DNA of 59,827 bases from Acinetobacter bereziniae LMG 1003 = CIP 70.12 (GTDB taxonomy: Bacteria; Pseudomonadota; Gammaproteobacteria; Pseudomonadales; Moraxellaceae): positions 1,604,174 through 1,664,000 of the forward strand of contig NZ_KB849755.1 of NCBI RefSeq assembly GCF_000368925.1. The letters are read 5' to 3'. The position numbers and the translations under genes were made by a program. The notes beneath the pieces are model-generated. The model was given only the letters and a program-made list of their open reading frames with translations, had not been told where the DNA came from and ran no database searches. Within the stretch, counting starts at the first letter, position 1; the number at the start of each line of letters is the position of its first letter. Shown here piece by piece: positions 45,508-53,089 of this stretch.

Positions 45508-45962
45508 TAAATGACCTCATCTATCAATTGACCGCAGATTAAATCTTTTGATTCAGATTGGCAAAAAAAGAATTGTAAGAGAACATATGAATATGGATAG
45601 CAAAATACACAAATATCTTTTATTTTCAATATATTATAACATTATATCACCAAAAGACTGTTAAGTCATTTCATCATTAGTTGTTCCTTTAATAATCATA
45701 TTTTCATTATTATATTCCAAATATTATCTTTTAAATCAGTATGTTCCATAAAATAAAGTGAACCAGTTCACAAAATAGCTTATTAAAATGGAGCGCAGTG
45801 AATGTCTTGACCGAATATGACTGATTTTAAGCAAATTTTCAGCTTTAATGTCTATTATTCAATCAAAACCTCCCTTCACTATTTTAGGTATTTTGTCCGA
45901 AAGGTTGTTGTTTTTCTCTACATTGATGCACAATAGTAGCCTTTCTTTCATTTTTTAATTTT
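45508..45962. other. Divergent intergenic region
   Basis: About 455 AT-rich bases lie between the LysE-type gene (minus) and the DUF2062 gene (plus). No gene or clear repeat is visible. Promoters for both genes are expected here. Confidence 0.4.
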
Positions 45963-46508
45963 ATGGCAAAGCATTTTTTTCAGTCTTGGCTTCCCTCCCC
46001 CGAGCGGGTCAATAATTTGAAATTTATGAAGATTTTTGGTGATAAAGCCTTAAGTCCTCAGCTTTGGTACGTCAATCGAAAGTCAATTTCTAAGGCAATG
46101 TTTATTGGTACATTCTGGGGAATTTTACCCATTCCGTTTCATACATTGTTGATCATTTTTTCTGTGTTATTGTTTGAAGCCAATCTTCCAATTGGTTTAA
46201 TTTTGGCTTGGATTATGAATCCAATCACTATTATTCCCATTTTGATTTTTGCATTTTGGATTGGCTCTAAAATTTATCATGTGCATATGATCAACAAAGA
46301 GATGCTACTGGGCGTTTTCCATCAAATCATCCATTGGATTAAAAACTTTGGGCATGGTCATATTGATTTTAGTTTGGCAAAAATTTTAGCCACAGGGCTT
46401 TTTATTGAGGCATTGGTCTGTGCATCTTTGCTTTTTATTGTGACACGTATTTACTGGCGTTGGAGTGTGGTTAAAAAATGGAATGATCGTAAGAATCACC
46501 CACTTTAA
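45963..46508 (+). CDS. DUF2062 membrane protein
   Basis: The 181-residue protein matches DUF2062: basic N terminus, then Ser-Ile-Ser-Lys-Ala-Met-Phe-Ile-Gly-Thr-Phe-Trp-Gly-Ile-Leu-Pro-Ile-Pro-Phe and the core Ala-Trp-Ile-Met-Asn-Pro-Ile-Thr-Ile-Ile-Pro-Ile. Three to four membrane segments are predicted, including a C-terminal one near residues 140-165. The function of the family is not established. It is convergent with the lipoprotein gene, with 24 bases between the stops. Confidence 0.88.
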   Translation: MAKHFFQSWLPSPERVNNLKFMKIFGDKALSPQLWYVNRKSISKAMFIGTFWGILPIPFHTLLIIFSVLLFEANLPIGLILAWIMNPITIIPILIFAFWIGSKIYHVHMINKEMLLGVFHQIIHWIKNFGHGHIDFSLAKILATGLFIEALVCASLLFIVTRIYWRWSVVKKWNDRKNHPL

Positions 46509-46532
46509 AACCGCTTCCGACAGGATTGATTG

Positions 46533-47411
46533 TTATTTCAAAGCCGCTTGTTTTGCTTTCATATATTCAACCACGACATCTAAAACATAGTGCTGGCATG
46601 CTTCACCTGTGCCTGCATCATATGCGCCACCATTGGTAATGTTATTTGATAGCACTCGAATACCCAAAAAAGGGACTTTAAATTGACTGGCAATTTGTGC
46701 AACAGAGGCAGCTTCCATTTCTTCAACCGATGTTGCATAGTTTTTATGGAAAAATGCAATTCGATCTAATTCATTATTCCACACATCAGCTGAACCGATG
46801 GTACCTTCAACAACATTACCCTGTGTATAATTATTCTGAGCACGATGAGCTGCTGTTAAAAGCTCAGCATCCGCTTCGAACTTCCGAATCGCAATCGGCT
46901 CTGGATCAGATTCATCATCAGGTAGTACATCAAAGGCTTCGTTCCATTCTAAAGCGTTTGAACCTTCTCCCAACGCTTTTTTAGGGGTCCTGAAAGCACC
47001 AATATTTGTTGTATATCGTCCCAAAACAATATCATAAACTTTGAGCTCTGGATCATGCCCGCCCGATGTCCCTTGGTTAATAATCGCAATAGGCTTATAC
47101 CGCTCAATTGCGATTGCAGTTGCAGCTGCCGCATTACTCATTCCCATTCGGGTTTTAGAGATAATCACGGGATAGCCCTGATAAGTCCCTTTCCAAAACT
47201 TCCATCCCCCCACAGTTTCAACAGTCGCATTGGTCAATTTTGCTGCCATTTGCTCAGACTCAACAGGTAATGCGCCTTGAATTACAATGGGTTGTAAAGC
47301 TTTCTGAGTATCGCTATTTTGATTTGTATTGTGTGAATCATTATTACACGCTGCCAATAGCAGGGAACCGCACATGCCAATAGCATGGATTATTTTTTTG
47401 AATTGCATCAT
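46533..47411 (-). CDS. Nucleosidase-like (MTA/SAH nucleosidase fold) lipoprotein
   Basis: The N terminus is a lipoprotein signal (Leu-Leu-Leu-Ala-Ala-Cys near residue 22), so the protein should be anchored outside the cytoplasm. The rest is the PNP/UDP phosphorylase fold: Gln-Gly-Ala-Leu-Pro-Val-Glu-Ser-Glu at the start strand, Gly-Met-Ser-Asn-Ala-Ala-Ala-Ala-Thr, Asn-Gln-Gly-Thr-Ser-Gly-Gly and Val-Glu-Glu-Met-Glu-Ala-Ala-Ser-Val-Ala. Where cytosolic MTA/SAH nucleosidases have the catalytic Asp (Ile-Ser-Asp), this protein has Leu-Ser-Asn-Asn. The cell location and the changed residue suggest a different substrate or binding-only role (inference). A long Asp/Glu-rich loop (near Leu-Pro-Asp-Asp-Glu) is inserted. 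Confidence 0.8.
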   Translation of the reverse strand: MMQFKKIIHAIGMCGSLLLAACNNDSHNTNQNSDTQKALQPIVIQGALPVESEQMAAKLTNATVETVGGWKFWKGTYQGYPVIISKTRMGMSNAAAATAIAIERYKPIAIINQGTSGGHDPELKVYDIVLGRYTTNIGAFRTPKKALGEGSNALEWNEAFDVLPDDESDPEPIAIRKFEADAELLTAAHRAQNNYTQGNVVEGTIGSADVWNNELDRIAFFHKNYATSVEEMEAASVAQIASQFKVPFLGIRVLSNNITNGGAYDAGTGEACQHYVLDVVVEYMKAKQAALK

Positions 47412-47696
47412 TTGCTCAACAGCTTAAATAAGAACTGGATATTTAAGCAATGAATATACCAATTCCACAAATTTCATTTTTTTATATCAAAATTAAAGTA
47501 TATATGATTTGAATATGTTGGCTATGATTGAAATTAATTTCAGCACGATTTTAATCAATTCAGAATGACCTGAAGATAAATCAGCATTTCCCCCTTACCA
47601 ATCATCAATTAATTTAATGACATCTTTATCTAACAATTCAATTTTGGTTTTACATTGCCAAAATCTAAGTTCACCAGTGATAGTGAAATGTTAATT

Positions 47697-48155
47697 AACC
47701 TGAGTTCGATAAAAATCCTTGATGAAAGATGATATAGCCAAACCGCCTGATTATTCATACACGTGATTTGGATGATTCATTTATTTTGTACTTTTGAATC
47801 ATCGATGGTCTTGCGATCGTGAGGCGACATGGATGTCGCCATGTTGAGCGGGGATATGAGGATGTACCCCTCGCTCAACGAAAGATTTTTGTCACTTTTC
47901 ATCTCTGAAAAGTGAGGCATCCCTACGCAAAACAATTTAAACTTTAGAAGTAAAGCGTGGCAGTGCAAGCTTTAGATCATCAAACAATCTATTGATCGCT
48001 TTCATTTTATTGATCAAGAGAAAGGAAACGCTATTGATGGTTACGCTTGCGGAGCTCCGCTCCTCATACTAAAATTTGATGAAAACACAGCAAGACTCCA
48101 TATAGATTTATTATTTTTCAATGAGTTGAAGATTTAATTACATCGAACTCAGATT
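47697..48155. mobile_element. MITE-like element, copy 2 (459 bp)
   Basis: The left end AACCTGAGTTCGAT at 47697 and the right end, 48142-48155, form 14-bp terminal inverted repeats with one mismatch. AATT flanks both sides (47693-47696 and 48156-48159), a possible 4-bp target duplication. The interior is nearly identical to copy 1, including all dyads and the proS-like block (47732 to about 48026), and also lacks the roughly 40 bases present at the proS locus. It has no transposase. A remnant gene starts 43 bases to the right. Confidence 0.8.
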
Positions 48156-48197
48156 AATTACAGATTCAAAATCTGAAAGTATCTTTCCAGCATCTTG

Positions 48198-48347
48198 CTA
48201 ATTTGTACCACTCTCCCCCCATCCTTGGCAGTAATCACCTAATCTTTTTTGGGAATAATAAAAACGAGTAGCACTATTAACATCACCATTGGCAGTATTG
48301 GCGAGACTAATAAAAACCTTATTATCGAGTAAGTTAAAATATTTCAT
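48198..48347 (-). pseudogene. Truncated N-acetylglutamate-synthase-like small protein
   Basis: A 49-codon frame starts at the ATG at 48347 with GAGGA about 7 bases upstream. It reads Asn-Leu-Leu-Asp-Asn-Lys-Val-Phe-Ile-Ser-Leu-Ala-Asn-Thr-Ala-Asn-Gly-Asp-Val-Asn, then Ser-Ala-Thr-Arg-Phe-Tyr-Tyr-Ser-Gln. That is the start of a family of about 110-residue proteins often annotated as n-acetylglutamate synthase-like (from memory). After Ser-Gln the similarity stops and the frame ends quickly, so the downstream half is lost, 43 bases from the edge of the MITE copy. A rearrangement linked to that element is plausible. Confidence 0.55.
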
Positions 48348-48417
48348 TGACTTATCCTCATTTGCCTTTCTTGAATTAAATGGTAAACATCGAGAAAGGC
48401 GATCGTATAGAATAAAT

Positions 48418-49671
48418 TTAGAAAATTCGATGTGGATCTTTTTCTACTCGAGGCAAAGCCTTGGCAATTTTTTCAGCAATCAACATATAGCTTTCTGCTG
48501 CTGCATCCCCAGCAATAACAGAGGGATGACCTGCATCGACATTTTCACGAATCTGTACGTTTAAAGGTAAGCGACCAAGTAATGGAATATCGTATTGCTC
48601 AGACAAACGATCACCACCACCTGTACCAAAAATTTGCTCTTCATGACCACAATTCGAACAAATGTGTGTCGACATATTTTCAATCACACCCATCACAGGG
48701 ATTTGAACTTTATTAAAGAGTTCAATGCCCTTTACTGCATCCATTAAAGCTACATTTTGTGGTGTTGTTACAATCACCGCACCTGTCACAGGAATACGCT
48801 GTGCAAGGGTCAATTGGATATCACCTGTACCAGGTGGCATATCAATCACAAGTACATCAAGGTCAGGCCATAAGGCTTGATTAAAAAGTTGCATCAATGC
48901 CCCTGTAGCTTTTGCACCACGCCATGCAACGGGGGTATTTTCCTTACCAATTAAATGCCCGATTGAAAGAACTGCCATCCCGTGCGCTTCAAGTGGAACG
49001 AAGTTTTCACCTTCAATTTTGGGCGTTTGTCCAGCATTGCCCAACATCGTTGGAATGCTTGGACCATAAATATCAGCATCTAAAACACCCACTTTTAACC
49101 CTAATTTGTTCAGTGCGAGCGCAATATTTACAGTAGTTGTCGATTTTCCTACGCCACCTTTACCCGATGAAATCAAAATGACATTTTGTATACGTGGATG
49201 TTTAGGAATGTCCCGTTGTTGTGGTGCAGCTTTCTGAATCGGTGGATTATTAGGATCAGCCTCTGCTTGAGCATGTTGTGGTGAAGCATCGACAACAGGC
49301 GGTAATGTATGACTTTCTGCTTTGGGTTGGCTAGAACAACTATGCCCTGCTTTTCCATGTTGTTCGCTTGAGCAGCTTGAGTCATGCTGAATTTTTTGCT
49401 GAATCACATGCATGTTTAATTCTTGAATACCACATTTTTCTAAAGCATCGGCAAGATCATCATGGATTTTTTGCAAGTCATCCGCTTCATTGGGATATGT
49501 ATTGATCGTAAGCTGTAATACTCGTCCAACAACATTCACTTGAGTAATACGATCCTTTAAAGCGTTGTTCGAGTTTGGCAACATATAATTTTGCAAAACG
49601 GATTGGACTTCTTCCTCTTTCACCTCCTGCGCGGGAGAAAAAACTGATTTAAGTGAAGAAAGCCAAGACAT
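48418..49671 (-). CDS. Mrp/ApbC iron-sulphur carrier P-loop ATPase
   Basis: The roughly 417-residue protein loads or carries Fe-S clusters. An N-terminal MIP18/DUF59-like domain (residues about 15-95) is followed by a linker rich in Cys, Ser and His (Cys-Ser-Ser-Ser-Gln, Gly-His-Ser-Cys-Ser-Ser), then the ATPase: deviant Walker A Gly-Lys-Gly-Gly-Val-Gly-Lys-Ser-Thr, Asp-Ala-Asp-Ile-Tyr-Gly-Pro-Ser, Asp-Met-Pro-Pro-Gly-Thr-Gly-Asp, and the Cys-x-x-Cys cluster ligand (Cys-Ser-Asn-Cys-Gly-His). I start it at the ATG at 49671, with GGAG 7 bases upstream; a 10-codon longer frame has no ribosome site. Confidence 0.93.
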   Translation of the reverse strand: MSWLSSLKSVFSPAQEVKEEEVQSVLQNYMLPNSNNALKDRITQVNVVGRVLQLTINTYPNEADDLQKIHDDLADALEKCGIQELNMHVIQQKIQHDSSCSSEQHGKAGHSCSSQPKAESHTLPPVVDASPQHAQAEADPNNPPIQKAAPQQRDIPKHPRIQNVILISSGKGGVGKSTTTVNIALALNKLGLKVGVLDADIYGPSIPTMLGNAGQTPKIEGENFVPLEAHGMAVLSIGHLIGKENTPVAWRGAKATGALMQLFNQALWPDLDVLVIDMPPGTGDIQLTLAQRIPVTGAVIVTTPQNVALMDAVKGIELFNKVQIPVMGVIENMSTHICSNCGHEEQIFGTGGGDRLSEQYDIPLLGRLPLNVQIRENVDAGHPSVIAGDAAAESYMLIAEKIAKALPRVEKDPHRIF

Positions 49672-49976
49672 AGATTTGCTCCAAGTTTGCAAATACAACA
49701 AATACTGAAACTATAGTTTAACTGTAAATTGAGCTGAGGGTAAGCAAAGTTCTATTCAGCTTTTTGAATGTCTTTATTAATCCTACTGATTTAGTCGGAA
49801 TTTATTGGTAAAACTTCATTTCTAAACTATATTCAGTACTTTTATAATCTTTAATGGTCAGTGCAATCTCATCAATCTAAATTGGTATCGTTTTTAATAG
49901 ATCATTTCATACAAAATGCGTAAAAAAACGGCTATAGTGATGCTTCTGATCTTAATAATAACAAGGCTTACCGTTA

Positions 49977-50276
49977 ATGAAACTTCGCCATGCTTTGATG
50001 CTATCTTTATTTATTTCTGGTTCTGTGATTGCGGGAACATCTACCAATACTGTAAGAACCATTTCTGGGCAACTCATTTCTATAGGTGATAGTTATGCAG
50101 ATATGAGCACACGGATTGCTCAGCCTCCAATCTCAATGCACACCTACGAAAAGAAAGAAGGGAAAACGACAGTCACTGTCTCAAATTATATTTATGAAAT
50201 TGATCAGATTTATTATACATTTACAGTTATTGAAAATCACATTCGCCATATTGAATGGACACGTAAAGACCTATAA
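49977..50276 (+). CDS. Small exported protein (DUF2845-like)
   Basis: The 99-residue protein has a signal peptide (Leu-Met-Leu-Ser-Leu-Phe-Ile-Ser-Gly-Ser, cleaved after Val-Ile-Ala) and a mature part with Gly-Gln-Leu-Ile-Ser-Ile-Gly-Asp-Ser, Glu-Lys-Lys-Glu-Gly, Tyr-Glu-Ile-Asp-Gln-Ile-Tyr-Tyr-Thr-Phe. The layout resembles DUF2845 domains (start of one lobe, signal of repeat-cleaved SmpA/OmlA-like fold), but the match is by eye. Periplasmic location is inferred. A terminator follows directly. Confidence 0.7.
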   Translation: MKLRHALMLSLFISGSVIAGTSTNTVRTISGQLISIGDSYADMSTRIAQPPISMHTYEKKEGKTTVTVSNYIYEIDQIYYTFTVIENHIRHIEWTRKDL

Positions 50277-50280
50277 TAGC

Positions 50281-50316
50281 AAAAGCCTCTGAAGAAAATT
50301 TTCCTCAAAGGCTTTT
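50281..50316. terminator. Bidirectional terminator
   Basis: The arms AAAAGCCT and AGGCTTTT surround a loop of about 18 bases with inner pairing (TGA-AGAAAATTTTCC-TCA). A-run and T-run flank it, and it serves the plus-strand gene ending at 50276 and the minus-strand gene ending at 50322. Confidence 0.75.
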
Positions 50317-50321
50317 TTTAC

Positions 50322-50519
50322 TTAACTCTTATCACTCTCGTCATCTTTTTTATGTTTTAAATCATTGACCTTTTGCTCACCTTTCAATAAGGTTTCTTTG
50401 GCTTTATGTTTTAAATCATCAGCGACCTTTTCCGCACCCAATTTTGCTTCTTTTGCCTTTAACTTTACATCATCAATTACTTCAGAAGCTTTATTCTTTA
50501 AATCGTCTAAGTTAGTCAT
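50322..50519 (-). CDS. Small charged helical protein
   Basis: This 65-residue protein is made almost entirely of Lys, Ala, Glu, Asp and Leu with heptad spacing (Leu-Lys-Asn-Lys-Ala-Ser-Glu-Val-Ile-Asp). It has no signal peptide, and is predicted as a long amphipathic helix. It recalls the stress-inducible CsbD/LEA-like small proteins in composition but does not match one clearly. The start has AGGAACGACAG-type spacing. Function unknown. Confidence 0.7.
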   Translation of the reverse strand: MTNLDDLKNKASEVIDDVKLKAKEAKLGAEKVADDLKHKAKETLLKGEQKVNDLKHKKDDESDKS

Positions 50520-50693
50520 CTGTCGTTCCTATTTTGATTAAGTTACTTAACAGTTATAGCAACAGAATCGAGATAAAACGTCAAAAACTGCATTTCAGAA
50601 ACAATTCACCCACAGAATGTAGCGATGTATCTTTTTGTTTCAAAATGAATAAAATAGTCACAACAGCTAAATCCATATAAAGAATTCAATCTA

Positions 50694-50930
50694 ATGGATA
50701 CATCGAGATTATTTATGCAACAAGCCATCAAAGAAAAAATTATTCGAGTATGTAATGAAAAAATTGCCAAAAAGGGTGATCAAGTCGGGCTATCCTTTTA
50801 TGCTTTTTTCGCGAATAAAAATGATGATCCAGAAACATTAATGCAAGTCGCAGAATGGTGGATTAAAACCCATCAGCTTGATCACTTTGAAAAAGCGAGC
50901 AAAATTAAACAAATGATAGAAAATGGATAA
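50694..50930 (+). CDS. Small soluble conserved-looking protein
   Basis: The 78-residue protein contains Phe-Tyr-Ala-Phe-Phe-Ala-Asn-Lys-Asn-Asp-Asp-Pro-Glu-Thr-Leu-Met, then Trp-Trp-Ile-Lys-Thr-His. It has no membrane segment or signal peptide. I know no family for it. The start at 50694 has no clear ribosome site, while the internal ATG at 50715 has GAG seven bases upstream, so the real protein may be 71 residues. Confidence 0.65.
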   Translation: MDTSRLFMQQAIKEKIIRVCNEKIAKKGDQVGLSFYAFFANKNDDPETLMQVAEWWIKTHQLDHFEKASKIKQMIENG

Positions 50931-50946
50931 TAGGTGCTTTAGCATT

Positions 50947-51242
50947 TTAAAATAGTTCTTGGTAATGCTGCATATGCGTAAAAATACTTCCTTGTCTTGT
51001 ATATTGGTCAATCAAAGGCACTAATCTCTGAAAATGTGCTGATTGGACATGAGCATCTAATGCAGCTCGATCTATCCATTCTTCAATAAAAAAAAATGAC
51101 CTGTATTACGTAAATCATGGTACAAGTCATAAGCAATACAGCCCTGTTCTTGTTTCGTCTTGTCAATTAATTCTTGATATAAAGGCAAAACAAGATCAAT
51201 TTTATCTATTTGAATAAAGTCTTCAGCAATTAGTTTAAGCAT
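50947..51242 (-). pseudogene. Frameshifted antibiotic-biosynthesis-monooxygenase (ABM) protein
   Basis: On the minus strand an ATG at 51242 opens Met-Leu-Lys-Leu-Ile-Ala-Glu-Asp-Phe, then Glu-Gln-Gly-Cys-Ile-Ala-Tyr-Asp-Leu-Tyr, the start of an ABM/YgiN-type quinol monooxygenase of about 100 residues. At a run of nine A (about 51088-51096 on plus) the frame breaks. Past the run, the other frame continues Glu-Glu-Trp-Ile-Asp-Arg-Ala-Ala-Leu-Asp-Ala-His, then Ser-Ala-His-Phe and on to a stop at 50947, exactly as the family requires. One more base in the run would restore the gene. It may be a pseudogene, a slipped-strand switch or a sequencing error. Confidence 0.75.
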
Positions 51243-51302
51243 CAATCAGTTCTAAATGACAATAATGACTTGCAACATAGCATAGAAAACAAACTGAATG
51301 GA

Positions 51303-52389
51303 GGCAGAGTAAAACTTGAAGTGCGACATAAACCACCTAATTAATTTAAAGGGTTTATGGAGTATATAAAATTGTCATACCATCATCTTAACTTTGAAGA
51401 TCGTACTGCATTAATGCTTGAGTCAAGAAAAGAAGGCTTTTCAGCCAGAAAATTTGCTGAACTCATTAAAAGACATCCTAGTACGATCTATCGTGAGCTT
51501 AAAAGAAATAGCATCAATGACGTTTATCAAGCTCGATATGCTTCTGATAACACCTTCGCTAGACGTAGACGTGGTCACAGAAAACTCAAAATCGATTCAA
51601 TCCTCTGGAAATTTATTGTTGAAGCGATCCGTTGTTTATGGTCTCCTCAGCAAATAGCAAAGCGTTTAAAGACATTTCCTGATTTGGATCAAACAATGAA
51701 TGTAAGCCATACAACGATTTATTCAACGATACGCGCATTACCAAAGGGTGAGTTGAAAAAAGACTTATTATCCTGTCTGCGTCATGAAAATAAAAAGCGA
51801 AAAGCTAACGGTGAACCTAAAAAAGATTCTATATTACAGGATATTAAAACTATTCATGAGCGCCCAGCCGAAGTTCAAGAAAGAAAAATACCGGGTCATT
51901 GGGAAGCTGATTTAATTAAAGGTAAAGACAATAAAAGTTCGATAGCAACACTTATTGAACGAAATACACGGCTCTGTATCTTGGCAACATTACCTGATGC
52001 AAAGGCAGAATCAGTGCGCAAGGCTTTAACTGAAGCTCTGAAATATTTACCTGCAGAACTGCGTAAAACGTTGACCTATGACCGTGGACGCGAGATGGCA
52101 GAACATAAAATACTTGAAGAAGATTTAGGCATAGATGTATATTTCTGTGACCCACATTCACCCTGGCAAAAAGGCACATGCGAAAATATGAATGGTTTAA
52201 TTAGGCAATATTTACCTAAAGGGATTGATTTAAATCAGGCAGATCAGCATTATTTAAATCAAGTTGCCATGTCACTGAATACTCGTCCTAGAAAAGCGTT
52301 AGATTGGCTTACACCATTAGAGAAATTTGCTCAGCTTGTTGATTATCATAAGACTTTTCAAACTGTCGCACCTCATGTTTGAATTCGCC
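51303..52389 (+). mobile_element. IS30-family insertion sequence, ISAba125-like (1087 bp)
   Basis: The element is delimited by imperfect inverted repeats of about 27 bp (20 of 27 matching by eye), left end GGCAGAG at 51303 and right end GAATTCGCC to 52389, and by a 3-bp target duplication GGA (51300-51302, 52390-52392). The length of 1087 bp, the IS30-type transposase and the right end TTTGAATTCGCC agree with what I know of ISAba125. It interrupts the region 60 bases upstream of the ABM gene start, so it probably separates that gene from its promoter. Confidence 0.92.
51357..52382 (+). CDS. IS30-family transposase
   Basis: The 341-residue transposase has an N-terminal helix-turn-helix (Ala-Glu-Leu-Ile-Lys-Arg-His-Pro-Ser-Thr-Ile-Tyr-Arg-Glu-Leu-Lys-Arg, typical of IS30), a second DNA-binding part (Trp-Ser-Pro-Gln-Gln-Ile-Ala), and the DDE core: Trp-Glu-Ala-Asp-Leu-Ile-Lys-Gly, Thr-Tyr-Asp-Arg-Gly-Arg-Glu, and Gly-Thr-Cys-Glu-Asn-Met-Asn-Gly-Leu-Ile-Arg. 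It is intact, and its stop codon lies inside the right inverted repeat. Confidence 0.97.
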   Translation: MEYIKLSYHHLNFEDRTALMLESRKEGFSARKFAELIKRHPSTIYRELKRNSINDVYQARYASDNTFARRRRGHRKLKIDSILWKFIVEAIRCLWSPQQIAKRLKTFPDLDQTMNVSHTTIYSTIRALPKGELKKDLLSCLRHENKKRKANGEPKKDSILQDIKTIHERPAEVQERKIPGHWEADLIKGKDNKSSIATLIERNTRLCILATLPDAKAESVRKALTEALKYLPAELRKTLTYDRGREMAEHKILEEDLGIDVYFCDPHSPWQKGTCENMNGLIRQYLPKGIDLNQADQHYLNQVAMSLNTRPRKALDWLTPLEKFAQLVDYHKTFQTVAPHV

Positions 52390-52525
52390 GGACAATGATA
52401 ATTGACCATCTTTTTAATTTTATAAAAAAACATTTAAAAAAATTCAACAGCATGAATAATAAAGGTTAAAAAAATTTATTTTTTAGCACAGATATTTCTT
52501 CAAATGATTTTATCTTGATTAAGCA

Positions 52526-52987
52526 TTACCTTTTTAGATATATTCTAGACAAATATAAATATAATGTATTTCCAGCCATTAAGCCTATAAAAATAGGAAT
52601 TAACAACAAAGCATAAGCAATACATAAATATGCCAACATTTCGAGAAAACGATATAGAGTTCCCTCTAAACATAAAATCAAAAAGAGACAACTTAAAATG
52701 AGCAGGAAAATAAATATAGTCACTTTAAACATTTGAGCAGTTTCAATCACTGCTTTAGGCTTTTTTAGAATGCTAAAAATCAGAAGGTAGCTAAAGAATG
52801 CCAATAAAAATAGCAATGGTGTGAGATACAAAAGCACTTCCATACCACGACTTGGGTTTCGCTCAGAAGCGATGCCAAAAAAATCGCCCTGATAGAAATA
52901 TAATGACATGCTGAATGGAACAACTAAGCTCAAAACAGCGCTAAGACTGGCAGCCGCGGAAACCATATATAAAGACCAAGACCGCAT
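52526..52987 (-). CDS. Four-helix membrane protein of unknown function
   Basis: The protein of about 153 residues has four hydrophobic segments (near residues 5-30, 50-70, 85-110, 120-145) and a short Tyr/Phe-rich loop with Phe-Tyr-Gln-Gly-Asp-Phe-Phe-Gly. I do not recognise a family. The ATG at 52987 has AAAGGAG six bases upstream and is clearly better than the start nine codons earlier (53014). It stands alone between the IS and the HEPN-like gene. Confidence 0.7.
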   Translation of the reverse strand: MRSWSLYMVSAAASLSAVLSLVVPFSMSLYFYQGDFFGIASERNPSRGMEVLLYLTPLLFLLAFFSYLLIFSILKKPKAVIETAQMFKVTIFIFLLILSCLFLILCLEGTLYRFLEMLAYLCIAYALLLIPIFIGLMAGNTLYLYLSRIYLKR

Positions 52988-53089
52988 CCTGTTCTCCTTT
53001 TCCGATCTTGGCATCAGTGTCTAAAACATAAATGTAAAATATTTGATTCTTCAGTGAAATTTAAGTGAAGTTTTTGATATTTTCCTTGC

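Noticed and set aside
47777..47968. 63-codon minus-strand frame inside MITE copy 2
   Set aside because: It runs through hairpin arms, has no ribosome site, and is broken in the other copies. It looks like a recurrent false gene call on this repeat.
52379..52402. Outward hybrid promoter at the right end of the ISAba125-like element
   Set aside because: The TTGAAT -35 is present, but the only -10-like GATAAT is about 12 bases away, too close, and no gene on the plus strand follows.
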